60,568 nucleotides of DNA from Pseudomonas sp. R5(2019) (GTDB taxonomy: Bacteria; Pseudomonadota; Gammaproteobacteria; Pseudomonadales; Pseudomonadaceae): positions 1 through 60,568 of the forward strand of contig NZ_JAAAMT010000036.1 in NCBI RefSeq assembly GCF_009905435.1, written 5' to 3'. Within the stretch, counting starts at the first letter, position 1, and each line of letters opens with the position of its first letter. Shown here piece by piece: positions 46,781-55,401 of this stretch. The notes under the pieces are model-generated. The model made no database searches. It was not told the origin of the DNA and saw nothing but the letters and a program-made list of their open reading frames with translations. Made by a program: the position numbers and the translations under genes.

Positions 46781-47284
46781 CGGGCAATCCTTGTACGGGT
46801 TTCAGCAGCGTTTCAGGCTAACGCGAGAGCGCGGGGTTATTGCGATACAGCGATCTGCGCAATCTGCCGTACAGTCCGCACGCTGGTTGCTGCGCTGCCT
46901 TGGCATTTGCGGTTGCATTTTCGTATGCGGTCGTTCGCCGGCACGAGAGAGGGGGAAGGCATGTACAAAGTTAAAACAATCGCGGTATTTCAGGCATTGC
47001 GCGTCATCGTTCATCGCGGGCAAGCCCCAATGCCAGTCAGTTAAGGCGCAGAGCATGTGGGAGCGGATTTATCCGCGAATGTAGGCGCCGCGCAATGCCT
47101 GATAAACCGCGGTGTTTTCATTCGCGGATAAATCCGCTCCCACAGGGTTTGCGTCGTTCAATGCCTTAACTGACTGGCATTGGGGCAAGCCCGGCTCCTA
47201 CAAATGCCACCCCACGGATGTGGAGCGGGACATGTGGCAGGGCTTGCCGGATCGCCGGACAGCCGCGAATGCTTTTGAATACTG
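46781..47284. repeat. Gene-free stretch holding nested composite palindrome (copy B)
   Basis: About 500 bases without a confident gene. 47018-47200 repeats the nested structure of 42068-42235: outer arms GCAAGCCCCAATGCC and GGCATTGGGGCAAGC, inner arms at 47057-47080 and 47121-47144. The loop contains CGCGCAATGCCTG, the reverse complement of the loop segment in copy A, and CAGGCATTGCGCG also appears at 46991-47003. A short frame at 46961 (27 codons after GGGGGAAGGC) ends inside the repeat and is not called. Confidence 0.7.
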
Positions 47285-47653
47285 TCAGGCAGCGAACCGC
47301 TTGTTCAGATAGTCGATGATCACCTTGGACTCATACATCCAGGTGGTCTGCCCGTTCTCTTCAATACGCAGGCACGGCACCTTGATCTTGCCGCCTTGTT
47401 CCAGCAGGGTCTGGCGATCCTGTGGGTTGTTCTTGGCGTCACGCAGTGCCACCGGCACATTCAGGCGGTGCAGGTTACGGCGGGTTTTTACGCAGAAGGG
47501 GCAGGCATGAAACTGGTACAGGGCCAGGCCCTTGGCCGCTTGCTCCACTTTCGCCTGATCGGCTGGCGAACGCTTTTGCTTGCGTGGGCGGGTGATCAGG
47601 TCGAGCAATACAATGAGCTGGCCCAGGCCAACGCGCAGCGCTTTGACGATCAT
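47285..47653 (-). CDS. Glutaredoxin/GST-N-terminal domain protein
   Basis: 122 residues. An N-terminal hydrophobic/basic segment (MIVKALRVGLGQLIVLLDLI) precedes a glutaredoxin fold with the dithiol motif CPFC (YQFHACPFCVKTRRNLHRL), the cis-Pro KVPCLRIEENG and a C-terminal YESKVIIDYLNKRF helix. Glutathione-linked thiol exchange is expected; the N-terminal helix may tether it to the membrane. ATG 47653 follows GGAGGTTTTTACAGC, right after the folE terminator. Confidence 0.85.
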   Translation of the reverse strand: MIVKALRVGLGQLIVLLDLITRPRKQKRSPADQAKVEQAAKGLALYQFHACPFCVKTRRNLHRLNVPVALRDAKNNPQDRQTLLEQGGKIKVPCLRIEENGQTTWMYESKVIIDYLNKRFAA

Positions 47654-47676
47654 GCTGTAAAAACCTCCGATAAAAT

Positions 47677-47705
47677 AAAACCCGACCTTGAAGAGGCCGG
47701 GTTTT
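47677..47705 (-). terminator. Terminator after folE
   Basis: On the minus strand AAAACCCGGCC and GGTCGGGTTTT form the stem, with loop TCTTCAA, followed by ATTTTA. It is 14 bases after the folE stop and just upstream of the glutaredoxin-like start, so that gene needs read-through or its own promoter. Confidence 0.85.
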
Positions 47706-47718
47706 GGTGTGCTGCAAA

Positions 47719-48264
47719 TTACTTGATCAGGCTGAGAAACTCGCTGCGGGTGGCCGCATTGTCGCGGAACGCGCCGAGCATCACCGAGGTGATCATCGTT
47801 GAATTCTGTTTCTCGACACCGCGCATCATCATGCACATGTGCTTGGCCTCGATGACCACGGCCACGCCCACGGCGCCGGTGACCTGCTGGACGGCCTCGG
47901 CGATCTCGCGGCTGAGGTTTTCCTGGATTTGCAGGCGGCGAGCGTACATATCGACGATACGCGCGACTTTCGACAGGCCCAGTACCTTACCGCTGGGAAT
48001 GTAGGCAACGTGCGCTTTACCGATGAACGGCAGCATGTGGTGTTCGCACAGCGAGTAAAGCTCGATGTCCTTGACCAGCACCATTTCGCTGTTATCGGAG
48101 CTGAACAGGGCACCATTGGTGACCTGCTCCAGGGTTTGTTCATAACCGCGGCAAAGGTACTGCATGGCTTTGGCGGCACGTTTTGGCGTGTCGAGCAGGC
48201 CTTCGCGGGACACATCCTCGCCGAGCTGGCCGAGAATCGCGGTGTAGTTCTGTTCCAGGGACAT
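47719..48264 (-). CDS. folE: GTP cyclohydrolase I
   Basis: 181 residues. Opens GTP to dihydroneopterin triphosphate, first step of folate synthesis. Zinc ligands are in LYSLCEHHMLPF (Cys, His) and KHMCMMMRGV (Cys); RTVxR-like substrate positions include LSKVARIVDMYARRLQIQENL. Size and pattern match the bacterial enzyme. Convergent/adjacent genes smr and prmB follow the order PA1674-PA1678 as I recall it. Confidence 0.95.
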   Translation of the reverse strand: MSLEQNYTAILGQLGEDVSREGLLDTPKRAAKAMQYLCRGYEQTLEQVTNGALFSSDNSEMVLVKDIELYSLCEHHMLPFIGKAHVAYIPSGKVLGLSKVARIVDMYARRLQIQENLSREIAEAVQQVTGAVGVAVVIEAKHMCMMMRGVEKQNSTMITSVMLGAFRDNAATRSEFLSLIK

Positions 48265-48333
48265 GGATCTACCTGTGGTTTTTTTCGCAAACGCGAAGGT
48301 TACGGCGGCTGTGACTGCGCTGCAAGTACGGTG

Positions 48334-48891
48334 TTATTCGTCGCGACCTTCAAGCATGGTTCGCTTGAGCATCACGTAGACCGCGCCAGCCCCGCCGTGA
48401 CGGGCCTGGCAGGAGCAAAAGCCGAGCACTTGCGGGTGTTGGCGCAGCCAGGTGTTGACGTGGCTTTTGATCAGCGGTCGCTTGCCATCCAGACGTACGG
48501 CCTTGCCGTGGGTCACGCGCACGCAGCGTACTTCAAAGCGGGTGGCCTCGGCCAGGAATGCCCAGAGCGTCTCGCGGGCTTTCTCGACGGTCATGCCGTG
48601 CAAATCAAGGCTGCCCTCGAAACCGATCTGCCCAAGCTTGAGCTTGCGCATCTGGCCTTCCTGCACACCATCGCGGGCCCAATGCAGTTCATCTTCCGGA
48701 CCGACATCGATGACGAATTGGTCGGAGAGGCCGTCGACGGTGGTGGCATTGCTGCGAACGGTCGCCGCCTGGCGCAATGTCGCCAGCTGCTTGCGATCGC
48801 TCCGGGGTTTGCCGGTGTCAGCGCGATCATGCGTGATCGGCTTTACGCCGCGCATTTCGCTTTTGAACAGGGAAAAATCGTCGTCTTGCAT
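48334..48891 (-). CDS. Smr domain protein
   Basis: 185 residues. A charged N-terminal region and a C-terminal Smr domain with the signature LDLHGMTVEKARETLWAFL, THGKAVRLDG and GAGAVYVMLKR. Smr domains are nicking or RNA endonucleases (MutS2 family, SmrA/SmrB). SmrB cleaves mRNA at collided ribosomes in E. coli; this one is of SmrA-like length and its target is unknown. Confidence 0.9.
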   Translation of the reverse strand: MQDDDFSLFKSEMRGVKPITHDRADTGKPRSDRKQLATLRQAATVRSNATTVDGLSDQFVIDVGPEDELHWARDGVQEGQMRKLKLGQIGFEGSLDLHGMTVEKARETLWAFLAEATRFEVRCVRVTHGKAVRLDGKRPLIKSHVNTWLRQHPQVLGFCSCQARHGGAGAVYVMLKRTMLEGRDE

Positions 48892-48947
48892 GTAAGCCTC
48901 CGCCAGGGAGGGCTAGTTTACGCGACTCGTCCTGAAGGCTGGGCCGC

Positions 48948-49268
48948 TCAATCGTGTTTTTTCATCAAGTGGGGCGCCAGGTTCAGCTCGCGGCCGCGAC
49001 GCATGCGCAGCCTGCAGACGCGCCACAGGCGGATTCCCACCCACAGCAGCACCAGGCCAAGGACCAGGATCAGCGCGGCGCCCATCGGGCTGGTGTTCAG
49101 CTCGCCCAAGGCGGGCGGACGGCCCAGCAGACTCGCCGCACCGGCCATGGCCAGCAGTACGCCCAGGGTCGCCAGCAGGGCGGAGAAGCCAGCGCCCAGT
49201 CGCATGCGCCAGTTGCTCGGTTCTTTGGCACGCAGGCGCCGAGCGTCGAAACCATCGGATAACTTCAT
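48948..49268 (-). CDS. Small two-helix membrane protein, unknown
   Basis: 106 residues. Two membrane helices (LGAGFSALLATLGVLLAMAGAASLL and GAALILVLGLVLLWVGIRLW) and basic tails (RLRMRRGREL). I do not recognise a named family. It follows an isochorismatase-fold gene on the same strand, 105 bases apart, and precedes smr. ATG 49268 follows AGAGGAAATCGGA. Confidence 0.7.
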   Translation of the reverse strand: MKLSDGFDARRLRAKEPSNWRMRLGAGFSALLATLGVLLAMAGAASLLGRPPALGELNTSPMGAALILVLGLVLLWVGIRLWRVCRLRMRRGRELNLAPHLMKKHD

Positions 49269-49373
49269 TCCGATTTCCTCTATGGATATCGGGCCTTCGA
49301 CCGTCTGGTGCCAAGGTGGTTCCGGCTGCCGGGCGTTTTCGCCAGCCCGGCGGGCTTTATCGGATAGGCGGCG

Positions 49374-49964
49374 TTAAATCAGGTCTTTGGTCAAGGCAAC
49401 ACTGGCGAAGTTATCCGCCATGATTGCCATTTCCGTGCGCTGCACTTGCGCCGCGGCAATCACTTCATCCTTGAAGGGCAGGTCGCGGGTGGCGCAAGCA
49501 TCTTCCACCAGTGTACAACGATAACCGTAATCCTTGGCCGCGCGCACGGTGGTGCTGACGCTGGAGTGGCTCATGAAGCCGCAGACGATCACATCCAGAT
49601 GCCCAAGGTCTTGCAGCAGTTTGTCCAGGCCAGTGCCGTTGAAGGCGTTGGGCAGGCGTTTTTCAATGATGCGCTCATCGCCCTGGGGTTTGAGCTCAGG
49701 AATGAATTCCCCACGATAGCCTTGTGGGTCAAACAGGCCGCCCACGGTTCCCAAGTGACGAATGTGGACAACCGGTCGTTTGCCGGTGCGTGCAGCGGCC
49801 AGCAACTGGGCAATGTTGGCCACGGCTTCGTCCATGCCAGACAGCGCCAGAGGCCCGCTCAGGTACTCTTTTTGCGCATCGATAATGACCAGTGTGGCAT
49901 GGCTCAGTTGGGCCGGTGGATAACCTCGACCGCTGAGTTGAAACATCGTCTTTGGAACGGACAT
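49374..49964 (-). CDS. Isochorismatase-fold cysteine-hydrolase homologue with Ser at the nucleophile
   Basis: 196 residues. Asp29 in LVIIDAQKEY and Lys103 in IIEKRLPNAFNGT match the catalytic Asp-Lys pair. The third member should be a Cys in a GFMTHMCV-type motif, but here it reads CGFMSHSSVSTTVRAA, with Ser135 in place of Cys. The C-terminal segment LVEDACATRDLP is typical of the family. Start ATG 49964 follows AGGAGCCCCCG. Function unknown; if the Cys loss is real, normal amidase chemistry is unlikely. It is divergent from prmB. Confidence 0.82.
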   Translation of the reverse strand: MSVPKTMFQLSGRGYPPAQLSHATLVIIDAQKEYLSGPLALSGMDEAVANIAQLLAAARTGKRPVVHIRHLGTVGGLFDPQGYRGEFIPELKPQGDERIIEKRLPNAFNGTGLDKLLQDLGHLDVIVCGFMSHSSVSTTVRAAKDYGYRCTLVEDACATRDLPFKDEVIAAAQVQRTEMAIMADNFASVALTKDLI

Positions 49965-50152
49965 CGGGGGCTCCTGTGAGTAGGGCTTTTGGGACATTCT
50001 CCTCTGCTGGAGCACTTATGTGAACCGCTTCGCTTGCAAGCAGCGTCGTTACTGGCTTGCAGCCATCTGGAGGAAAGCCGAAAGCCGCTGCGCGGGGATC
50101 ATTTGCGCGGTATCGCTGTTAGAATCGGCGGTCGTATTTCAAGGAGTCTGCC

Positions 50153-51061
50153 GTGATCACTTCTCGCCTGCGCACGTTGCGCGACCACATCCGTTGGGCT
50201 GTCAGCCGTTTCCACAAGGAAGATCTGTTTTTCGGGCATGGGACCGACAACGCCTGGGACGAGGCGAGGTTGCTGGTGCTGGGCGCCGTGCACCTGCCGT
50301 GGGAGATCGCCGACAGCTACCTCGATTGCCGCCTGGAAGATGACGAGCTGGTCAATATCCAGCGCTTGATCAAGCGCCGCATCGAGGAGCGCGTCCCGAC
50401 CGCTTATCTGCTTGGTGAGGCGTGGTTCTGTGGCATGTCGTTCATCGTCGATGAGCGGGTGCTGATCCCGCGCTCGCCGATTGGCGAGTTGATCGAAAAA
50501 CGCTTCGAGCCGTGGCTGGCCCAGGAGCCTGCGCGAATCCTGGACCTGTGCACCGGCTCGGGCTGCATCGGTATCGCCTGCGCCGACGTATTCCCGCACG
50601 CTGAAGTGGTGTTGGGTGATTTGTCCTTCGAAGCGTTGGAAGTCGCGAACCAGAACATTGAACGTCACGGCCAGGAAGAGCGCGTCTATGCCGTTCAGGG
50701 TGATGGCTTTGAAGGGTTGCCCGGCCAGCGCTTCGACCTGATCGTCTCCAACCCCCCGTATGTCGATGCCGAGGATTTCGCCGACATGCCGGAAGAATTC
50801 CATCACGAACCGGAGCTCGGTCTTGCCTGCGGCAACGACGGCCTGGACCTGGTGCGACGCATGCTGGCCGAAGCGGCAGACCATCTGAATGAGAAAGGGC
50901 TGTTGATCGTCGAAGTCGGTAACAGTCAGGTGCATGTGGAGCAGCTGTACCCTGAAGTGGACTTTGCCTGGCTTGAGTTCGAGCGGGGCGGGCATGGGGT
51001 GTTCATGTTGACGGCGGAGCAGTGCCGGCAGCATCAGGCGTTGTTTGCTTCCCGGGTTTAA
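50153..51061 (+). CDS. prmB: Ribosomal protein L3 N(5)-glutamine methyltransferase
   Basis: 302 residues. Methylates Gln150 of L3. N-terminal helical part, then the SAM site LDLCTGSGCIGIA and the NPPYVDAEDFADMP motif that holds the glutamine amide. GTG 50153 follows AAGGAGTCTGCC. In P. aeruginosa it sits two genes before aroC; here the same two intervening genes (PA1679-PA1680 like) are found on the other strand. Confidence 0.95.
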   Translation: MITSRLRTLRDHIRWAVSRFHKEDLFFGHGTDNAWDEARLLVLGAVHLPWEIADSYLDCRLEDDELVNIQRLIKRRIEERVPTAYLLGEAWFCGMSFIVDERVLIPRSPIGELIEKRFEPWLAQEPARILDLCTGSGCIGIACADVFPHAEVVLGDLSFEALEVANQNIERHGQEERVYAVQGDGFEGLPGQRFDLIVSNPPYVDAEDFADMPEEFHHEPELGLACGNDGLDLVRRMLAEAADHLNEKGLLIVEVGNSQVHVEQLYPEVDFAWLEFERGGHGVFMLTAEQCRQHQALFASRV

Positions 51062-51125
51062 AGCTTCGCGGGCGCTGCGGCGTGTCAGGCGCACCGTGGT
51101 GCCCGCGAATGGCCTCACCATGCAT

Positions 51126-51923
51126 TCAGCGGTGCGTCGCAATCCAGATCAGCAACCCCGCCTGAAACACCGCAAACGCCACCAGGCAGGTAATGGTGAA
51201 GCGCAGGCCGCCGTCTTCACGGCGGTACTGGTTGATCCGTTCTTCCTGTTCGCGCAGCTTTACTTCCTGTTCCAGAAGGGTGTGATCGGCCTGCTGCAGC
51301 ATGCTCGATGCGTCCAGAATCTCGACCACTTGCAGCCGTTCGCTGTTCCAGCCAGCGATCAATTCGCCGACCTGGGCATCGCCGTAGCTGCCTTTGAGGT
51401 GCTGCGCATCCGCGTACTCGACGGTCAGGCCCAGGCTATTCAACACATGGTCGCGGCGCAGGCGGGTGTCTTCGTTGAGGCCGTCCTTGCTCGGCAAGGC
51501 CGCGCCGTCGATGCGGTATTGGGGCCAGCGGCGCTGCGCCCAGAGAATCCCCTGAGCCAGCAGGAAACGCCCCAGCCCACGGTTGACCGGCTCAATCTGC
51601 AGGCCGGTTTGCGGGTCGAGATACACGCGGCGGGTGGCGTGATCGACCCACACATCCAGGTGGTTCTGCTCCTTGCGCACCCGTTGCCCCGGCAATTGGA
51701 TATCCTGGCGCAGCAGGCTGCGTTCCTTGCTGTGGCGTTCGGCCCGGCCGTGCTGAACAAAGCGTAACGGCCGGGCGCCGCTGCTGCGGTCAATGGGCAG
51801 GGGCGCCAGGCGCAGCATCTGGAACTGTTCGGGCAACACATCCGCCCAGGGCAGCGTGACGCCTGCGGCGTCCGGCTCCTTGGCGAGGTCTTCGGGGTTT
51901 TCCCGGGTTGGGGCGTCAGTCAT
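51126..51923 (-). CDS. Conserved protein with C-terminal membrane anchor, unknown
   Basis: 265 residues. A soluble N-terminal region rich in Arg, Gln and Glu, a long predicted coiled coil (LLEQEVKLREQEERINQYRR), and one C-terminal helix (ITCLVAFAVFQAGLLIWI). It looks like a tail-anchored protein. No named family recognised; a homologue occurs at the same place in P. aeruginosa (PA1679 by order). ATG 51923 follows AGGATCGCCGTG. Confidence 0.65.
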   Translation of the reverse strand: MTDAPTRENPEDLAKEPDAAGVTLPWADVLPEQFQMLRLAPLPIDRSSGARPLRFVQHGRAERHSKERSLLRQDIQLPGQRVRKEQNHLDVWVDHATRRVYLDPQTGLQIEPVNRGLGRFLLAQGILWAQRRWPQYRIDGAALPSKDGLNEDTRLRRDHVLNSLGLTVEYADAQHLKGSYGDAQVGELIAGWNSERLQVVEILDASSMLQQADHTLLEQEVKLREQEERINQYRREDGGLRFTITCLVAFAVFQAGLLIWIATHR

Positions 51924-52028
51924 CACGGCGATCCTATTCTGCGCGGCGCGCCGACCGTATTTGCACAGCCAGCACCCGGCTTATCGGCCGATGCGCTCAG
52001 GACTGGAGCCCGGCGCGCCGCAAACCCC

Positions 52029-52991
52029 TCACTTTTTCGGCAGCGCCTCGATAAAGCTCACCAGGCTCTGGGCCAAGATGCTGGCCAGCGGCAGGTTGGG
52101 ATTTTTGTAGGAGTCGAGCTGCGACTGCAGGTCCTCCGGCACGATGCGCAGGACATGGTTCATGCCATCGACCAGCACCAGCTGCGCATCCGGCTTGGCG
52201 GCCTTGAGTCGTTCGGCATCGTCGACGCTGACCTGGATGTCGTTGCGGCCCTGTACGATCAGTGCAGGCATTTGCAGGCGGGCGAAGGCGGCGGCGGGGT
52301 CCTGCCGGAACAGTGAGATCAGGTAAGGCTGCACACTGGGGCGGAAGATCACCTGCAAGTCGTCCGGGACGTGGGTGTCGACCCAGCCGGCCTTGAGGCT
52401 GTCGATCAGCTGTTCGCTGCGCTTGAGCAGCGGGTGCGGCAAGCGATCGTGCAGCTGTTCACGCAATACCGCATCGATGGGGCGCCCGGAGCCGGACAGC
52501 GAAATCACCGCTTGGGCGCCCGCCGATTCAGCCGCCAGGCTGGCAATCAGCGCACCTTCGCTGTGGCCCAGCAGAATCAGCGGGCCCAGGCGCGGGTCGG
52601 TGTGAAGCTTTTTGCCCCAGGCCACCGCGTCGGCCACATAACCCTCGACGCTCAGGAAGCGTTCATCCGGCCCGGCCGCGCGACTGGCGGCGATACCGCG
52701 CTTGTCATAGCGCACGCTGGCGATGCCGTTGTTGGCCAGCAACAAGGCCAGGCGCTTGAGGCTGTCATTGCGCCCGCCACCGAGCGCGTTGTTGCCGTCG
52801 CGGTCGGTGGGACCGGAACCGGCGATCAACAGCACCACCGGCACCGGTTTATCGCTGCGCGGCAACAGCAGCGTGCCAGCCAGCATGCCGCTGCCGGTGT
52901 CCAGCGTAATCGGGCGTTGCAGCACGCTGGGAGCGGCCTGAAGCAGGCTACTGCAGAACAAAAGCACAAGGGCGAAGAAACGCAACATCAT
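52029..52991 (-). CDS. Secreted alpha/beta hydrolase
   Basis: 320 residues. Signal peptide (MMLRFFALVLLFCSSLLQ, cut after QAA). Nucleophile motif GHSEGALIAS, oxyanion pattern LLIAGSGPTDRDGNN, catalytic Asp in NDIQVSVDDAE and His in GMNHVLRIV. Belongs to the serine aminopeptidase/dienelactone-like group; substrate unknown. ATG 52991 (or 52988) begins the signal peptide, upstream site weak. Lies between the anchored protein and aroC (divergent). Confidence 0.85.
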   Translation of the reverse strand: MMLRFFALVLLFCSSLLQAAPSVLQRPITLDTGSGMLAGTLLLPRSDKPVPVVLLIAGSGPTDRDGNNALGGGRNDSLKRLALLLANNGIASVRYDKRGIAASRAAGPDERFLSVEGYVADAVAWGKKLHTDPRLGPLILLGHSEGALIASLAAESAGAQAVISLSGSGRPIDAVLREQLHDRLPHPLLKRSEQLIDSLKAGWVDTHVPDDLQVIFRPSVQPYLISLFRQDPAAAFARLQMPALIVQGRNDIQVSVDDAERLKAAKPDAQLVLVDGMNHVLRIVPEDLQSQLDSYKNPNLPLASILAQSLVSFIEALPKK

Positions 52992-53126
52992 CAAGCTACT
53001 ATCGAGAAGGTGACGGTTGGACTCACCGATTCGCACAAGGTTCGCGCACGGAGGGATGAACTGGCCGGTTAGCCTGCGTATACTGGCGCCTTTGGTTTTT
53101 CAGGCTGATTTTTCGGAGCGTCCTGC

Positions 53127-54218
53127 ATGTCCGGCAATACCTACGGCAAGCTGTTCACAGTCACCACCGCTGGCGAAAGCCATGGCCCGGCGTTGGTCGC
53201 CATTGTCGACGGCTGCCCGCCAGGACTGGAACTGTCGCTGCAGGACCTGCAGCACGACCTGGACCGGCGCAAGCCTGGCACCAGCCGCCACACCACCCAG
53301 CGCCAGGAAGCCGACGAGGTCGAAATCCTTTCCGGCGTCTTTGAAGGCCGCACCACCGGCTGCGCCATTGGCCTGCTGATCCGCAATACCGACCAGAAGT
53401 CCAAGGACTACTCGGCGATCAAAGACCTGTTCCGCCCGGCCCATGCCGACTACACCTACCACCACAAGTACGGTGAGCGCGATTACCGTGGCGGTGGCCG
53501 CAGCTCCGCGCGGGAAACCGCCATGCGCGTCGCCGCTGGCGCCATTGCCAAGAAATACCTGGCCAGCCAGGGCATCACCATCCGTGGCTACATGAGCCAG
53601 CTGGGGCCGATCGAGATTCCGTTCAAGACCTGGGAGTCGGTCGAGCAAAATGCCTTCTTCAGCCCTGATCCGGACAAAGTCCCGGAGCTGGAGGCCTACA
53701 TGGACCAGCTGCGTCGCGATCAGGATTCGGTCGGCGCCAGGATCACCGTTGTGGCCGAAGGCGTGATGCCGGGCCTCGGCGAGCCGATCTTCGACCGTCT
53801 GGATGCCGAGCTGGCCCACGCCCTGATGAGCATCAACGCGGTCAAGGGTGTCGAGATCGGTGCCGGTTTCGCCAGCGTCGCCCAGCGCGGCACCGAGCAC
53901 CGTGACGAACTGACCCCGGAAGGCTTCCTGAGCAACAACGCCGGCGGCATTCTTGGCGGTATTTCGTCCGGCCAGCCGATTGTCGCGCACCTGGCGCTCA
54001 AACCGACTTCCAGCATCACCACCCCGGGCCGCTCCATCGATGTCGATGGCAACCCGGTCGAGGTCATCACCAAGGGCCGTCATGACCCATGCGTCGGCAT
54101 TCGGGCCACGCCAATCGCTGAAGCGATGATGGCGATCGTGTTGATGGACCACCTGCTGCGCCATCGCGGCCAGAACGCCGATGTGCGAGTGAACACGCCG
54201 GTACTGGGCCAGCTTTGA
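53127..54218 (+). CDS. aroC: Chorismate synthase
   Basis: 363 residues. Converts EPSP to chorismate with reduced FMN; the step after the AroA half encoded at 22-23 kb. Signatures GESHGPALVAIVDGCPPGLEL at the N-terminus, YRGGGRSSARETAMRVAAGA, and RHDPCVGIRATPIAEAM near the end. ATG 53127 follows TTCGGAGCGTCCTGC. Confidence 0.98.
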   Translation: MSGNTYGKLFTVTTAGESHGPALVAIVDGCPPGLELSLQDLQHDLDRRKPGTSRHTTQRQEADEVEILSGVFEGRTTGCAIGLLIRNTDQKSKDYSAIKDLFRPAHADYTYHHKYGERDYRGGGRSSARETAMRVAAGAIAKKYLASQGITIRGYMSQLGPIEIPFKTWESVEQNAFFSPDPDKVPELEAYMDQLRRDQDSVGARITVVAEGVMPGLGEPIFDRLDAELAHALMSINAVKGVEIGAGFASVAQRGTEHRDELTPEGFLSNNAGGILGGISSGQPIVAHLALKPTSSITTPGRSIDVDGNPVEVITKGRHDPCVGIRATPIAEAMMAIVLMDHLLRHRGQNADVRVNTPVLGQL

Positions 54219-54258
54219 TGCACGACTGCGTTATCCGCGCCACGGTGGCCTGACCGCC

Positions 54259-55401
54259 GTGGCGATTCCCTACTGGCGCCTGTCCAGCTTCTACCTCTTC
54301 TATTTCGCCTTGCTCGGTTCGACGGCGCCTTTTCTGGCGCTGTACTTCGATCACCTGGGTTTCTCCAGCGCGAGAATTGGTGAGCTGGTGGCCATTCCCA
54401 TGCTAATGCGCTGCGTGGCGCCCAACCTGTGGGGCTGGCTGGGCGACTACACCGGGCGACGCCTGGCGATCGTGCGCTTTGGCGCGGTCTGCACGCTGTT
54501 TACCTTTTCTTTGATTTTTGTCAGCAAGAGCTACGCCTGGCTGGCGATGGTCATGGCCCTGCATGCGTTCTTCTGGCATGCGGTGTTGCCGCAATTTGAA
54601 GTGATTACCCTGGCCCATCTGCAGGGGCAAACCTCGCGCTACAGCCAGATCCGGCTGTGGGGCTCCATCGGTTTTATCCTCACCGTGGTGGGCCTGGGCC
54701 GGCTGTTCGAATGGCTTAGCCTGGATATCTATCCGCTGGCGCTGGTGGCCGTCATGGCCGGGATCGTGGTCAGCAGCCTCTGGGTCCCGAATGCCCAACC
54801 CCCCGCGCAGGGCGACCGGCCGGCGGGCGAGGGCTTTTTGCGGCAACTGGCCAGCCCCGGGGTGCTGGCTTTCTATGGCTGTGTGGCGCTGATGCAGCTC
54901 AGCCATGGGCCGTATTACACCTTTTTGACCCTGCACCTGGAACACCTGGGCTACAGCCGTGGCGTGATCGGCATGCTCTGGGCGCTGGGAGTGGTGGCGG
55001 AAGTGCTGATGTTTCTGGCCATGAGCTGGATTCTGGCGCGGCTCTCGGTGCGGCGGGTGTTGCTGTACAGCTTCCTGCTGGCGGCATTGCGCTGGGCCTT
55101 GTTGGGCACGCTTGCCGAGCATCTCTGGGTGCTGCTGTTTGCCCAGGTGCTGCACGCGGCGACCTTTGGCAGTTTTCATGCGGCGGCCATCCAGTTCGTG
55201 CAGCGTAGTTTCGGCTCTCGCCAGCAAGGTCAGGGGCAGGCGTTGTACGCAGCATTGGCGGGCACTGGCGGGGCTTTGGGCGCGCTGTACTCGGGCTACA
55301 GCTGGAACACGCTGGGCCCCACGGTAACCTTTAGTATTGCTGCCATCGCAGCATTGGCTGCAGCCGTTATGATTGCGACCCGAATGAAGGAGAAAACCTG
55401 A
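54259..55401 (+). CDS. MFS transporter
   Basis: 380 residues, twelve membrane helices, MFS_1-like group (3-phenylpropionate/HcaT type). Inter-helix motif LWGWLGDYTGRRLAIV between helices 2 and 3. GTG 54259 used; site GACCGCC is weak. It starts 41 bases after aroC and overlaps the next gene by one base (TGATG), so the two are coupled. Ligand unknown. Confidence 0.88.
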   Translation: MAIPYWRLSSFYLFYFALLGSTAPFLALYFDHLGFSSARIGELVAIPMLMRCVAPNLWGWLGDYTGRRLAIVRFGAVCTLFTFSLIFVSKSYAWLAMVMALHAFFWHAVLPQFEVITLAHLQGQTSRYSQIRLWGSIGFILTVVGLGRLFEWLSLDIYPLALVAVMAGIVVSSLWVPNAQPPAQGDRPAGEGFLRQLASPGVLAFYGCVALMQLSHGPYYTFLTLHLEHLGYSRGVIGMLWALGVVAEVLMFLAMSWILARLSVRRVLLYSFLLAALRWALLGTLAEHLWVLLFAQVLHAATFGSFHAAAIQFVQRSFGSRQQGQGQALYAALAGTGGALGALYSGYSWNTLGPTVTFSIAAIAALAAAVMIATRMKEKT

